Source of the DNA: Massilia aurea
GTDB lineage: Bacteria; Pseudomonadota; Gammaproteobacteria; Burkholderiales; Burkholderiaceae_D
Assembly (NCBI RefSeq): GCF_024753205.1
Contig: NZ_JANUGZ010000003.1
Span: 620,001-684,000, forward strand
Direction: 5' to 3'
DNA length: 64,000 nucleotides
Under the pieces are notes generated by a model that was not told the origin of the DNA, made no database searches, and was given only the letters and a program-made list of their open reading frames with translations. Below are positions 1 through 8,103 of the stretch, in pieces. Both the position numbers and the translations under genes were made by a program. Position 1 is the stretch's first letter. Each line of letters begins with the position of its first letter.

Positions 1-2
1 GC

Positions 3-143
3 TTTCAACGTGAAGGCGAACGCCGGACATTCCCGCCGGCCGACACGCTGTTCGAGGCGACACTGGCCGGCTGCGCGCGCACGCCGCAGGCAGGCATGCT
101 CGACGTGATGCGCCAGGAAGCGCTCAAGCTCATCGCGCCGTAG
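3..143 (+). CDS. C-terminal end of an unidentified protein (5' truncated)
   Basis: An open frame enters from the left edge and stops at TAG 141-143. It encodes about 46 residues ending in QEALKLIAP. The fragment is too short for family assignment. It is followed by 160 bp without an obvious gene before the next start, so it is probably the last gene of a separate unit. The reading frame was chosen because it stays open to the window edge and has codon use like its neighbours (G/C third positions); an overlapping minus-strand frame (5-229) has no such support. Confidence 0.4.
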   Translation, partial: FQREGERRTFPPADTLFEATLAGCARTPQAGMLDVMRQEALKLIAP

Positions 144-304
144 CACCCATCGTGCAGCGCCGCCGTATTGACACGCAAAACCGTGCCCCGCTCATCCACG
201 CTCACGACCGCTCGCCCCGAAATTCGCACCGTTCGTCGGATCGCCCTTGGCCTGCACGGGCTGCATCCCTACAGTAGGGTCATCACTCTTTGAAAGGACT
301 GCAC

Positions 305-583
305 GTGAAAACCATTCATACGTCCGCCAGCCGTTTCCAGTCGATCCTGCGCAATGCCGAAGTGGCCGGCCGCACCACCTGGCGCCTGGCCAAATCCAGC
401 GCGCGCTACCTGACCCGCATGCCGTGGCCGGTGCTGCTGGTGCTTGCCATCGCCCTCGCCGCGCTGGTCACCATCGTGCCGATCGTGCTGGCCCTGTTCG
501 TTGGCCTGCTGGTACTGAAGTTCGTCGCCGTGGCCGTGTTTGGCCGCCCACAGCGCCGCCTGCGCCACACGAGCGGGGAGTAA
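305..583 (+). CDS. small membrane protein upstream of the LytS/LytTR pair
   Basis: Encodes about 92 residues. The start is GTG at 305, chosen because AAAGGA lies at 293-298, seven bases upstream; the TTG at 290 in the same frame overlaps that Shine-Dalgarno sequence. The N-terminal half is basic and amphipathic, followed from about residue 42 to 76 by a long hydrophobic stretch (VLLVLAIALAALVTIVPIVL) that would make one or two membrane passes, and a short Arg-rich tail. The stop is three bases before the histidine kinase start, so the genes are surely co-transcribed. I do not recognise a family; an accessory role for the neighbouring sensor kinase is inference from position only. Confidence 0.75.
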   Translation: MKTIHTSASRFQSILRNAEVAGRTTWRLAKSSARYLTRMPWPVLLVLAIALAALVTIVPIVLALFVGLLVLKFVAVAVFGRPQRRLRHTSGE

Positions 584-586
584 GCC

Positions 587-1492
587 ATGGCGGCTGTCCA
601 GATCAACCGCGCGCTCGACTTCGTGCGCGACGCCATGCGCGAAGCGGGCGCCCTGTGGTGGCGCTTCTTCGATTGGCTCGCGCTGATCGAATGGCGCCAG
701 CTGTACCTGGTCTGGTTCCTGGGCTTTGTCGCCGGCCTGTTCGTCAACCTGGTCGAACCGGCGATCTGGTTCATCCTGGTGTCGTTCGGCGTCAAGGTGC
801 TCGCCGGCGGCAAGCGCCGCGCCGAACTGCTGGCGCGCGATGCGTCGAGCAAGGCCGACGTGGCCAATCTCGAACGGCGCCTGACCGAGGCGCAGATGGC
901 CACGCTCCAGGCCCAGGTCGAGCCGCACTTCCTGTTCAACACGCTGGCGCTGATCGGCCAGCTGATCGAAACCGATCCGAAGGAAGCCGCGCGCGTGCAC
1001 GGCCACCTGATCGAGTACCTGCGCGCGTCGCTGCCGCAGATGCGCGGGTCCATGGGCAAAGGCGGCACCGGCGGCACGCTCGGCAAGCAGGTCGAACTCT
1101 CGCGCGCTTATCTCGCCATCATGCAGGCGCGGATGAAAGAGCGGCTCCAGGTCCGCTTTGAGGTGCCCGATTTTCTCGGCAGCGCGCCGTTCCCGCCGAT
1201 GATGCTGCAGACGCTGATCGAGAACGCGATCAAGCATGGGCTCGAACCCAAGGTCGCGGGCGGCACGATCGTCGTGCGTTCGCGGGTCGAAGGCGCCACG
1301 CTGCATGTCGATGTGCTGGACGACGGCGTCGGCTTCAACCTGCATGCCGGCAGCGGCGTGGGCCTGGCGAATATCCGCGAACGCCTGGCGCTGTTGTACG
1401 GCACATCAGCCGAACTCGTGATCGAAGCGCCTGCAACTGGGGGCGCGTGCGTGTCGATTCGCCTGCCGTACCGGATGACCGAAGACGGCTGA
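587..1492 (+). CDS. LytS/AlgZ-type sensor histidine kinase
   Basis: A 301-residue membrane-bound histidine kinase. Two hydrophobic segments lie at about residues 38-75, a linker helix at 80-110, then the His_kinase (PF06580-type) H-box QVEPHFLFNTL with phospho-acceptor His114, and a HATPase domain with N-box IENAIKHG (Asn213) and G-box DDGVGF (245-250), followed by GVGLANIRERL. These motifs are typical of kinases that pair with LytTR-domain regulators, and such a regulator follows eight bases downstream. The sensor region is short, so the signal is probably perceived in the membrane or through the upstream small membrane protein (inference). Confidence 0.93.
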   Translation: MAAVQINRALDFVRDAMREAGALWWRFFDWLALIEWRQLYLVWFLGFVAGLFVNLVEPAIWFILVSFGVKVLAGGKRRAELLARDASSKADVANLERRLTEAQMATLQAQVEPHFLFNTLALIGQLIETDPKEAARVHGHLIEYLRASLPQMRGSMGKGGTGGTLGKQVELSRAYLAIMQARMKERLQVRFEVPDFLGSAPFPPMMLQTLIENAIKHGLEPKVAGGTIVVRSRVEGATLHVDVLDDGVGFNLHAGSGVGLANIRERLALLYGTSAELVIEAPATGGACVSIRLPYRMTEDG

Positions 1493-1499
1493 TATTACG

Positions 1500-2285
1500 A
1501 TGCACTCCGCCATGCCCACTGCCCTGATTGCCGATGATGAAGCCCTTATGCGCGACCAGTTGCGCTCGCGCCTGCACGAGGCGTGGCCCGAGCTGCGCAT
1601 CGTCGCCGAAGCCGCCAACGGGGTCGAGGCGGTAGCGCTGGCGGCGCAGCACAAGCCGGACATCGCGTTCCTCGACATCCGCATGCCGGGCATGGGCGGC
1701 ATCGACGCGGCACGGCAGTTGTACGCCGACTGCCACATCGTGTTTGCCACCGCTTACGACCAGTACGCGGTCGAGGCATTCGAGCATGGCGCGATCGATT
1801 ACCTGCTCAAGCCCGTGACGCTGGCGCGGCTCGACACCACGGTGGCGCGCCTGCGCCGCCAGCTCGAACACAAGCCGCAAGACATCGGCGCCCAGCTGGC
1901 CCGGCTGGCGCAACTGGGCGACCAGCTGCTGGGGCGCGCGGCGCCCTCGTCAAAACCATCGTATCTGCGCTGGATCCAGGCCCAGTCGGGCACGAGCCTG
2001 CGGATGGTCGCGACGTCCGAGGTGCTGTTCTTCCAGTCCGACGACAAGTACACGCGGGTGCAGACCGCCACCGCGCAGCACCTGATCCGCAAGACACTCA
2101 AGGAACTTGAAGAAGCGCTCGACCCCGACGAATTCTGGCGCATCCACCGCTCGACGCTGGTGCGGGTCGATGCGATCGCCGAAGTGCGGCGCGACCTGCG
2201 CGGCCGGCAGATGCTCACGCTGCACGGCTACCCCGAGGCGCTCGAAGTGAGCCGCAATCACAGTACGCTGTTCCAGCAGATGTAA
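1500..2285 (+). CDS. LytTR-family response regulator
   Basis: A 261-residue two-component regulator. The N-terminal receiver has the acidic pair in IADDEA, phospho-acceptor Asp59 (FLDIRMPGMGG) and the Lys of LLKPVTLARL. From about residue 160 a LytTR DNA-binding domain follows, with the characteristic FFQSDDKYTRV and FWRIHRSTLVRVDAI. It is paired with the LytS-type kinase immediately upstream. The start at 1500 is used; a second ATG four codons in is possible. The stop TAA overlaps the next gene's ATG by one base (TAATG), which couples its translation to the transporter gene. Confidence 0.93.
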   Translation: MHSAMPTALIADDEALMRDQLRSRLHEAWPELRIVAEAANGVEAVALAAQHKPDIAFLDIRMPGMGGIDAARQLYADCHIVFATAYDQYAVEAFEHGAIDYLLKPVTLARLDTTVARLRRQLEHKPQDIGAQLARLAQLGDQLLGRAAPSSKPSYLRWIQAQSGTSLRMVATSEVLFFQSDDKYTRVQTATAQHLIRKTLKELEEALDPDEFWRIHRSTLVRVDAIAEVRRDLRGRQMLTLHGYPEALEVSRNHSTLFQQM

Positions 2286-3523
2286 TGTTGCACGATCAAA
2301 CCGCCCCAACGACCGACGCTGCTGCCAATGGCGCAGGCGCCAGTTCTCTGTTCGCCATCTTCGGGATATTCCTGCTGCTGGGCCTGCGCTCGTTCGGTGG
2401 CCCGATCGCCCACCTGGGCTACTTCCGCAATGAATTCGTCGTGCGCCGCCGCTGGCTGGACGACGCACGCTATGGCGAGCTGGTCGCGCTGTGCCAGTTC
2501 CTGCCCGGGCCAGCGTCGAGCCAGGTCGGCTTCGCGCTGGGCGTGCTGCGCGGCGGGGGCGTACTGGGTGGCTGCGCCGCGTGGCTCGGTTTTACTTTGC
2601 CGTCAGCGCTGCTGATGCTCGCCTGGGCGCTCGGGGCCGCCGTCACGACCGGTCCGCTGGCCACCGGCGCGGTGCACGGGCTGAAACTGGTGGCGGTCGC
2701 TGTCGTCGCGCAGGCGGTGTGGGGGATGGCGGGCACGCTGACGCCCGACTGGCAACGCAAGGTGATTGCCCTGGCCGCCATCGCGATCGTCGTCGTTGCT
2801 GCCGGCCCCGGTGGCCAGTTGATCGCCATCGCGGCCGGCGCAGTGGCGGGCTGGGCCTGGTGCCGCGGGGAAGCCCCGCACGGCGCTGCCCCGCTCGCGT
2901 TCCCGGTGCGCGTGGCGGGCGGCGCGGCCGCGCTGGTCCTGTGTGGTGTGCTGTTCGTGCTGTTGCCCGTCGCCGCCGCTGCCACGCAGTACCGACCGCT
3001 CGCTTTATTCGACGCCTTCTACCGTTCAGGCGCGCTCGTGTTCGGTGGCGGGCACGTGGTGTTGCCGCTGCTGCAGGCCGAAACCGTTGCCAGCGGCTGG
3101 ATCGGCAGCGAAACGTTCCTGTCGGGGTATGGGATGGCCCAGGCGCTGCCCGGGCCGCTGTTTGCGTTCGCCGCATTCCTTGGCGCACAGGCCGGGATGA
3201 GCGCCACCGCCGTGGGCGGCGCCTGCGTGGCGCTGGTAGGGTTGTTCTTGCCGGGGCTGCTGCTCGTCTACGGCGCCCTGCCGTTCTGGGCCCGACTGCA
3301 GCGCCAGCGCGCGCTGCGCCATGCGGTCATGGGCGCCAATGCCGCCGTCGTGGGCATCCTCGGCGCGGCGCTGTACGACCCGGTCTGGATGAGCGCAGTG
3401 CTCGACCTGCGTGACGCCGCCGTGGCGCTGGCCTGTTTCATGCTGCTGGTGACATGCCGCGCGCCGGCCTGGCTGGTCGTGGCCCTGGCCGCCACAACCG
3501 GCGTACTGATGACGCTGGTCTGA
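2285..3523 (+). CDS. chrA: chromate transporter, CHR family (ChrA-like)
   Basis: A 412-residue polytopic membrane protein with the two tandem CHR domains of long-chain chromate transporters. The N-terminal repeat has RSFGGPIAHLGYFRNEFV and CQFLPGPASSQVGFALG; the second repeat repeats the pattern with ALVFGGGHVVLPLLQAE and GMAQALPGPLFAF. The family exports chromate by proton motive force, though many members are uncharacterised and may carry other oxyanions. Its start codon overlaps the stop of the LytTR regulator gene, so it is the last gene of that operon and the likely reason for a regulatory link. Convergent with the SDR gene downstream. Confidence 0.9.
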   Translation: MLHDQTAPTTDAAANGAGASSLFAIFGIFLLLGLRSFGGPIAHLGYFRNEFVVRRRWLDDARYGELVALCQFLPGPASSQVGFALGVLRGGGVLGGCAAWLGFTLPSALLMLAWALGAAVTTGPLATGAVHGLKLVAVAVVAQAVWGMAGTLTPDWQRKVIALAAIAIVVVAAGPGGQLIAIAAGAVAGWAWCRGEAPHGAAPLAFPVRVAGGAAALVLCGVLFVLLPVAAAATQYRPLALFDAFYRSGALVFGGGHVVLPLLQAETVASGWIGSETFLSGYGMAQALPGPLFAFAAFLGAQAGMSATAVGGACVALVGLFLPGLLLVYGALPFWARLQRQRALRHAVMGANAAVVGILGAALYDPVWMSAVLDLRDAAVALACFMLLVTCRAPAWLVVALAATTGVLMTLV

Positions 3524-3536
3524 CGAGCGTCTCCGG

Positions 3537-4430
3537 TCAAGCCGGGAAATAACGCGTGCTGTCGACATCCTCCATCAGTGTGCCTTGCCGCGGATGCCAA
3601 TCTAGCACCTCGCGCGTCCAGCTGCACGCTGCCGGCACGTTCATGCCGGCGAAATGCGCCAGTGCGCCAAAGTGCTGTGCTGCTGCAGCGCGCGCGATGC
3701 TGGTTACCGGCACGCCCAGGCGCCGACCGATCGCCGCTGCGATGTCGTGGAACGGGACGCCCTCCTCGGCCACGGCGTGATACCGCGCGCCCGGGGCGGC
3801 GCGCTCAAGCGCCAGACGAAACACGCGCGCGGCGTCGAGGCGATGCACCGATGACCAGCGGTTGGCGCCATCGTCGACAAACGCCGCTACTCTTTTTGTG
3901 CGGGCGAAACCGATCATCATCGGCACCAGACCATGGTCGCCCTCACCATGCACGGATGGCGGCAGGCGCACGACCGAGGCATTCACACCACGCGCGACCA
4001 GCACGCTGGCGGCATGTTCCGATGCGCGCGGATAAGCCGGGCTGAGCGGAAACGTCACATCTGCCTCGGTCGCCGACCGGCCCTGCACATCGAGCACCAT
4101 CCCAGAGGTGACAACCAACGGACGATCCGAGCCTTCAAGCGCCGCGCCCAGCGCCTCGATGGCGTGCCGGTCCTGCTGGCAGTTGGCGGCGTACCGTGAA
4201 AAGTCGTGATCGAATGCGGTATGGATCACGCCATCGGCCGCCGCGACCGCATCGCGCAGTCCTTCCACATCATCGAGCGTGCCGCGCCACGCCCGCACGC
4301 CAAGCGCGGCCAGCGCCGCCGCGCCGGCTTCCGACCGCGTCAGGCCAGTGACGGTGTGGCCGGCAGCGAGTAAATCCTGTACCACGGCAGTGCCGACAAA
4401 TCCGGTCGCACCGGTAATGAATACATGCAT
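3537..4430 (-). CDS. NAD(P)-dependent SDR-family oxidoreductase (atypical extended SDR)
   Basis: A 297-residue protein with the N-terminal Rossmann nucleotide-binding motif GATGFVG (residues 7-13) and an NAD-dependent epimerase/dehydratase-like body. It resembles the group annotated as SDR family or NAD-epimerase proteins close to NmrA-type folds; the YxxxK catalytic motif is not clear, so the reaction is unknown. The gene is transcribed divergently from an XRE-family regulator, with a perfect palindrome between them, suggesting that it is that regulator's target. The pair could form a small stress or aldehyde-response module, but that is inference. Confidence 0.88.
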   Translation of the reverse strand: MHVFITGATGFVGTAVVQDLLAAGHTVTGLTRSEAGAAALAALGVRAWRGTLDDVEGLRDAVAAADGVIHTAFDHDFSRYAANCQQDRHAIEALGAALEGSDRPLVVTSGMVLDVQGRSATEADVTFPLSPAYPRASEHAASVLVARGVNASVVRLPPSVHGEGDHGLVPMMIGFARTKRVAAFVDDGANRWSSVHRLDAARVFRLALERAAPGARYHAVAEEGVPFHDIAAAIGRRLGVPVTSIARAAAAQHFGALAHFAGMNVPAACSWTREVLDWHPRQGTLMEDVDSTRYFPA

Positions 4431-4494
4431 GACATCCTCCTGTTGGGTAGATGTCCACTATCGACGGGCTGCGTATCCGGGTAAAGTAGTGACT

Positions 4495-4508
4495 TTATAC
4501 GGGTATAA
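4495..4508. promoter_or_regulatory. palindromic operator between SDR and XRE regulator genes
   Basis: TTATACGGGTATAA is a perfect dyad (TTATAC, GG, GTATAA). It sits 12 bases before the XRE regulator ATG, just ahead of its ribosome binding site (GAGGTAACAGG), and in the 89-base gap shared with the divergent SDR gene. Position and symmetry fit an autoregulatory operator for the XRE protein. The AT-rich dyad may also overlap the -10 element. Confidence 0.5.
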
Positions 4509-4519
4509 GAGGTAACAGG

Positions 4520-5344
4520 ATGGATGGGGCAACGAGCCGCGACAATCCGCTGGGCAGCTACCTCAAAGACCGCCGCGCCCGCCTCGACCCGGCAGCGCTC
4601 GGCCTGGGCAGCACGCGCCGCCGCACGCCTGGCCTGCGGCGCGAAGAAGTCGCGCAGCGCGCCAGCATCAGCACCACCTGGTACACCTGGCTGGAACAGG
4701 GCCGGGGCGGCGCCCCGTCAGCCGAAGTGGCCGGACGCATCGCGCGGGCGCTGATGCTCACTGGCGCCGAGCGTGAGCACCTGTTCCTGCTGGCGCTGGG
4801 CCGTCCACCCGCACCGCACCATGCACCGCACGCGGCAATTTCGCCGCGCATTCAGCGCGTGCTCGATGCATTGCCGGCCAGCCCGGCCTTCATCAAGACC
4901 GCCAGCTGGGATGTGGTTGCCTGGAACGGCGCTGCCGCAGCGGTGTTCGGCTACGACAGCGCCACGCCCGAGCAACGCAATATCCTGCGCCGCATCTTTT
5001 GTGATCCTGCTACCCGCGCCGCCCAGCGCGACTGGGACAGCGTAGCACGGTTCGTCGTTGCGGCATTCCGGGCCGACATGACGCGCGCTGGCGTCGACGT
5101 CCAGTCGGACCCGCTGGTCCGCGAGCTGCGCCAGCGCAGCCCGGACTTCGACGCGCTGTGGCAAAGCCGGGATGTCGGCACCTACGGCGAAGGCACGAAG
5201 CAGTTGCATCATCCGGTGGCCGGCTGGCTCGCGCTGGAATATTCGTCGTTTGCGGTGGATGCTCGCCCGGACCTGTCGATGGTCGTCTACAACCCGGCGA
5301 CACCGGACGATGCGGCGAGGATCACAGCACTCGTGACCGGCTGA
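4520..5344 (+). CDS. XRE-family regulator with MmyB-like ligand-binding domain
   Basis: A 274-residue transcription factor. Residues about 10-80 form the helix-turn-helix, with the family pattern TPGLRREEVAQRASIS and TWYTWLEQGR. The rest is the MmyB-like C-terminal domain (PAS-like fold, often binding a fatty-acid-like ligand in characterised actinobacterial members). The ATG at 4520 has GAGGTAACAGG directly upstream. It is divergent from the SDR gene, and the dyad between them is the likely binding site. The usual genomic habit of this family is to control one adjacent oxidoreductase, as here. Confidence 0.92.
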   Translation: MDGATSRDNPLGSYLKDRRARLDPAALGLGSTRRRTPGLRREEVAQRASISTTWYTWLEQGRGGAPSAEVAGRIARALMLTGAEREHLFLLALGRPPAPHHAPHAAISPRIQRVLDALPASPAFIKTASWDVVAWNGAAAAVFGYDSATPEQRNILRRIFCDPATRAAQRDWDSVARFVVAAFRADMTRAGVDVQSDPLVRELRQRSPDFDALWQSRDVGTYGEGTKQLHHPVAGWLALEYSSFAVDARPDLSMVVYNPATPDDAARITALVTG

Positions 5345-5364
5345 GCTTGCGCGTGCCGGCCTGT

Positions 5365-6036
5365 TCAGCCGAACACGCCCTCGTCCGACCCGTCGCCATC
5401 GAAGAACCCGCTCGGCTCATCGCCATGGTTGCTGTCGGCCAGTGGATCGTCGGCCGCGCCTGGTTCGTCGATGGCGCCGATGCCTGCCTGGTCGGCGAGC
5501 GCGCCGCCGCTGTTCGCCTCACCCGTCCCGGCATCAGCCAGCAAATGATTGGCGCCACCTTCCGCGCCGGCTCTCGCACCATCGTGATCGAGCAGATTGC
5601 CGATACCATGGAACAGGAAACTGCCCGCCGCCACACCGGCTGCCGTAGCCGCGATCGTGCCCAGCATGCTGCCGCCAGCACCACCCAGGAAACCCCCGCT
5701 GCGTGCCGGTGCTGCCGTACCCTGTGCTGCGCTTTGCGCTGGTGCCGGCGCTGGTGACGATGGATTACTTTGCGCCGAATTGCCCCACGTATTCGCGTCG
5801 AGGAACCCGCCGCTGCCCTTCGTGGTCTGACGTTCCAGCTCGGCGATGCGCGCCTTGGCATTGCCCAGCGCCTGCTCGACCAGCAGCGCGCGCTGCACCA
5901 GCAGGTAGGCGGCGTCCGGCTGCTCGGCCACGGCGCGCTGAATCAGCGCATCGGCTTGCGGATCTTTCGTTACGCCACGGGCCTGGACCAGCTGGCCCAG
6001 GAAGTCCTGCAAGGTTTTTTCGTCTGACGGGTTCAT
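5365..6036 (-). CDS. DUF2076 family protein
   Basis: A 223-residue protein matching the DUF2076 pattern: a helical N-terminal region (residues 1-75, LQDFLGQLVQARGVTKDPQA) containing a predicted coiled coil that ends in LGNAKARIAELERQT, then a Gly/Ala/Ser/Pro-rich linker with a short hydrophobic glycine-rich segment (about 120-145), and a strongly acidic tail. The family is thought to be periplasmic or ligand-binding, but its function is unknown. The ATG at 6036 has GGAGACC five bases upstream. It is a single-gene unit, convergent with the XRE regulator gene. Confidence 0.85.
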   Translation of the reverse strand: MNPSDEKTLQDFLGQLVQARGVTKDPQADALIQRAVAEQPDAAYLLVQRALLVEQALGNAKARIAELERQTTKGSGGFLDANTWGNSAQSNPSSPAPAPAQSAAQGTAAPARSGGFLGGAGGSMLGTIAATAAGVAAGSFLFHGIGNLLDHDGARAGAEGGANHLLADAGTGEANSGGALADQAGIGAIDEPGAADDPLADSNHGDEPSGFFDGDGSDEGVFG

Positions 6037-6148
6037 GATGGTCTCCGGTTGGAAGGTACGATATGCTTACATTGTGGGCCCGTTGTCGAAATTTCAAGCA
6101 TCTTTGGATTGTCTTCGCTGTTCCGACCAACCGAACCGGGAGCGTTTC

Positions 6149-6559
6149 ATGCCTTCCACCGTCGTCCCCTGCCTGCGTTACCACGACACCCCCGCCATGC
6201 TCGCCTGGCTGTGCACGAATTTTGGCTTTACGATACGGCGTTGCATCCCCGGCCGGCAGGGCGAAGTAGCCCATGCTGAGCTCACACTGGGGGATGGCAT
6301 GGTGATGATTGGCACCCATTCGGAAGATGACTATGGCCGCTTGCTGGCGACACCGGCACAGGCTGGCGGCTTGCTGACGCAGACGATCTGGCTCCACGTG
6401 GCTGATGCCGACGCCGTGCATGCCCGCGTGCTCGGCAGTGGCGCGGTGATCACCCAGCCGATCGGCGACGCGCCGCAGGGTGGGCGCGCATTTGCCTGCC
6501 GCGATCCGGAGGGCCATCTGTGGCAGGTCGGCACCTACGATCCCTGGGGCGTCGCCTGA
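6149..6559 (+). CDS. VOC (glyoxalase/bleomycin-resistance) family protein
   Basis: A 136-residue protein. The ATG at 6149 (MPSTVVPCLRYHDTPAML) is preferred over in-frame starts further upstream because the domain begins there. The sequence has the paired beta-alpha-beta-beta-beta layout of the vicinal oxygen chelate fold, ending in the typical RDPEGHLWQVGTYDPW. No specific substrate can be read from the sequence; close relatives are annotated as glyoxalase superfamily proteins or PhnB-like. It stands alone between divergent DUF2076 and the DUF2058 gene. Confidence 0.85.
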   Translation: MPSTVVPCLRYHDTPAMLAWLCTNFGFTIRRCIPGRQGEVAHAELTLGDGMVMIGTHSEDDYGRLLATPAQAGGLLTQTIWLHVADADAVHARVLGSGAVITQPIGDAPQGGRAFACRDPEGHLWQVGTYDPWGVA

Positions 6560-6603
6560 TGCTGGCTCGGCCTGGCGCTTGTTTGCTATGCTAGCGCCCT
6601 TGC

Positions 6604-6625
6604 GCCGCCCTCGTGATCGGGCGGC
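6604..6625 (+). terminator. short GC stem-loop after the VOC gene
   Basis: GCCGCCC (6604-6610) pairs with GGGCGGC (6619-6625) across an eight-base loop, 45 bases after the VOC stop and 26 before the DUF2058 start. There is no strong T-run, so termination is tentative. Confidence 0.35.
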
Positions 6626-6650
6626 CCGTCATATTTAGGGAAAGCACATT

Positions 6651-7187
6651 ATGGTTTCGCTGCAAGAGCAGTTACTCAAGGCCGGCCTGGTCGACAAGAA
6701 GAAGGTCAAACAGGTCACCCAGGCAAAAAGCAAACAGCACAAGCACGAGCTGCGCACGGGCGTGGAGTCGGTCAACGAGGCGCGCGAAGCGGCGCTCGAG
6801 CTGCAGCGCAAGAACGCCGAGCGTGCGCGCGAGCTGAATACCCAGCGCGATGCGGCCGCGGCCCAAAAAGCCATCCTGGCGCAGATCGCGCAGATGGTGC
6901 AGAAGAACAAACAGCCCAAGGGCAAGGGTGACGTGCCCTACAACTTCACGTTCGGCACGAAGATCGAGCGTATCCACGTGACGTCGCAGATCGTCGAGCA
7001 CCTGGTGGCGGGCCGCCTGGTGATCGTGCACATGAACGGCAGCTTTGAGCTGGTGCCACGCATCATCGGCGAGAAAATCGCCCAGCGCGATGCGTCGATC
7101 GTCGTGCAGATCAAGAAGAAAGTACAGGAAGTGGAAGAGGACGATCCGTACGCGGACTTCAAGATTCCGGACGATCTGATGTGGTGA
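6651..7187 (+). CDS. DUF2058 protein (YaiL-like)
   Basis: A 178-residue protein of the DUF2058 family, annotated in enterics as nucleoprotein/polynucleotide-associated YaiL. The first half (residues 5-95) is highly charged with a coiled-coil character, beginning SLQEQLLKAGLVDKKKVKQV, and is rich in Lys/Arg/Gln; the second half holds a small beta-rich domain (YNFTFGTKIERIHVT) and an acidic end. Length and order match the family. Its role is unknown; nucleic-acid association is suggested only by charge and by family annotation. The ATG follows an AGGGAAAGC Shine-Dalgarno region. Confidence 0.9.
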   Translation: MVSLQEQLLKAGLVDKKKVKQVTQAKSKQHKHELRTGVESVNEAREAALELQRKNAERARELNTQRDAAAAQKAILAQIAQMVQKNKQPKGKGDVPYNFTFGTKIERIHVTSQIVEHLVAGRLVIVHMNGSFELVPRIIGEKIAQRDASIVVQIKKKVQEVEEDDPYADFKIPDDLMW

Positions 7188-7207
7188 TGCGGGGCTAGAA
7201 CGGGGTT

Positions 7208-7231
7208 GGAACGGCGTTGTGACGCCGTTCC
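7208..7231. terminator. perfect 10-bp stem-loop between convergent genes
   Basis: GGAACGGCGT (7208-7217), loop TGTG, ACGCCGTTCC (7222-7231). It lies between the DUF2058 stop and the convergent small secreted-protein gene and could terminate both; there is no long T-run on either side. Confidence 0.6.
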
Positions 7232-7240
7232 AGTACTACA

Positions 7241-7564
7241 TTATTTCTTGGTCTTGTCTTCGATGTTCTGCGTCGCTGAGCCGGTCCGGCTCGCGCTCGA
7301 GGTACGCTCGGTCTGCTTCTTCGGCTGACCCATGCCTGCCGCCGTGGTTTCCTGCTTGCTGGTGCCCTGGAAATCGGTCGACACCGAGTTCGCGCTGTCT
7401 TCCGGCTCTGCCGCCGGGTTGGCGCGCTTGTCTGCGCTACCCATCACAGGCGCTTTTTGCTGGGCAGCCCCTGCTTTGGCTGGCTGCGGCGTGGTCGGGG
7501 TGGTCTGGGCTGCGGCACTTGCCGCGATGACGACGCCACTAAGCAAGACGACCAATTTTTTCAT
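7241..7564 (-). CDS. small secreted Ser/Thr/Lys-rich protein
   Basis: A 107-residue protein. The ATG at 7564 is chosen because GGAG sits six bases upstream; a TTG four codons earlier overlaps that site. It has a clear Sec signal peptide (MKKLVVLLSGVVIAASAAAQ), then a low-complexity, probably disordered mature chain rich in Ala, Thr, Ser, Lys and Gln (QTTPTTPQPAKAGAAQQKAP). No domain is recognised. It is monocistronic, with AT-rich upstream DNA likely to be its promoter. A periplasmic location is expected from the signal peptide. Confidence 0.65.
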   Translation of the reverse strand: MKKLVVLLSGVVIAASAAAQTTPTTPQPAKAGAAQQKAPVMGSADKRANPAAEPEDSANSVSTDFQGTSKQETTAAGMGQPKKQTERTSSASRTGSATQNIEDKTKK

Positions 7565-7647
7565 AATAAGCTCCAAGTCGATGTGTATATATCATCACTT
7601 TGTGATCAACCTGGCGATTACAAGAGCTGATTGACCGAAGCTGCAAT

Positions 7648-7677
7648 CATGGCGCGCAGACGTTTCTGCGCGCCATG
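7648..7677 (-). terminator. 13-bp stem-loop at the end of the deo/cdd operon
   Basis: CATGGCGCGCAGA (7648-7660), loop CGTT, TCTGCGCGCCATG (7665-7677): a perfect 13-bp stem 12 bases beyond the cdd stop. It is the natural terminator of the leftward nucleoside operon, though the T-run expected on the minus strand is weak. Confidence 0.65.
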
Positions 7678-7688
7678 AACACTTTCTG

Positions 7689-8093
7689 TCAGGACTGCAG
7701 GTCCTGTCCACCAAATGCATTCGGCAACTGCGCAGCTGCCGTGGTCTCGAAGATGGCACCGGTCAGGTTGGTCAGGATCACCGGCAATTCATTGCCACCC
7801 AATTCCAGGATCACTTGCCGGCAGGCACCGCATGGCGCGATCGGGCCTTCGGTCTGGCCGATCACGGCCAGCGCTGCGAAGTCGCCTGGCTTGTAGCCGT
7901 TGGCAATGGCGCTGAAGAACGCCGTGCGCTCGGCACAATTACACAGGCCGTAGGCGGCATTTTCCACATTGCAGCCGCGGAAGATGCGGCCATCCTTGCA
8001 TTCGAGCGCTGCCCCCACCTGGAAGTTGGAATACGGCGCGTACGCCAGCTCGCGCGCGGCGCGCGCTTCATCGATCAGTTTTGTGTAGGTCAT
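7689..8093 (-). CDS. cdd: cytidine deaminase
   Basis: A 134-residue, homotetramer-type cytidine deaminase converting cytidine and deoxycytidine to uridine and deoxyuridine in the cytoplasm. The zinc site is complete: CAE (Cys53, Glu55) inside CNVENAAYGLCNCAERTA, and PCGAC (Cys88, Cys91). It is the last gene of the leftward operon, ten bases after deoA, so the uridine/deoxyuridine it makes can pass to the phosphorylases. A strong stem-loop follows it. Confidence 0.96.
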   Translation of the reverse strand: MTYTKLIDEARAARELAYAPYSNFQVGAALECKDGRIFRGCNVENAAYGLCNCAERTAFFSAIANGYKPGDFAALAVIGQTEGPIAPCGACRQVILELGGNELPVILTNLTGAIFETTAAAQLPNAFGGQDLQS

Positions 8094-8103
8094 GGTGTTT
8101 CTT

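Noticed and set aside
5..229. A 74-codon minus-strand frame at the window start
   Set aside because: It covers the end of a plus-strand frame that is open to the edge, and lacks a ribosome site or recognisable sequence.
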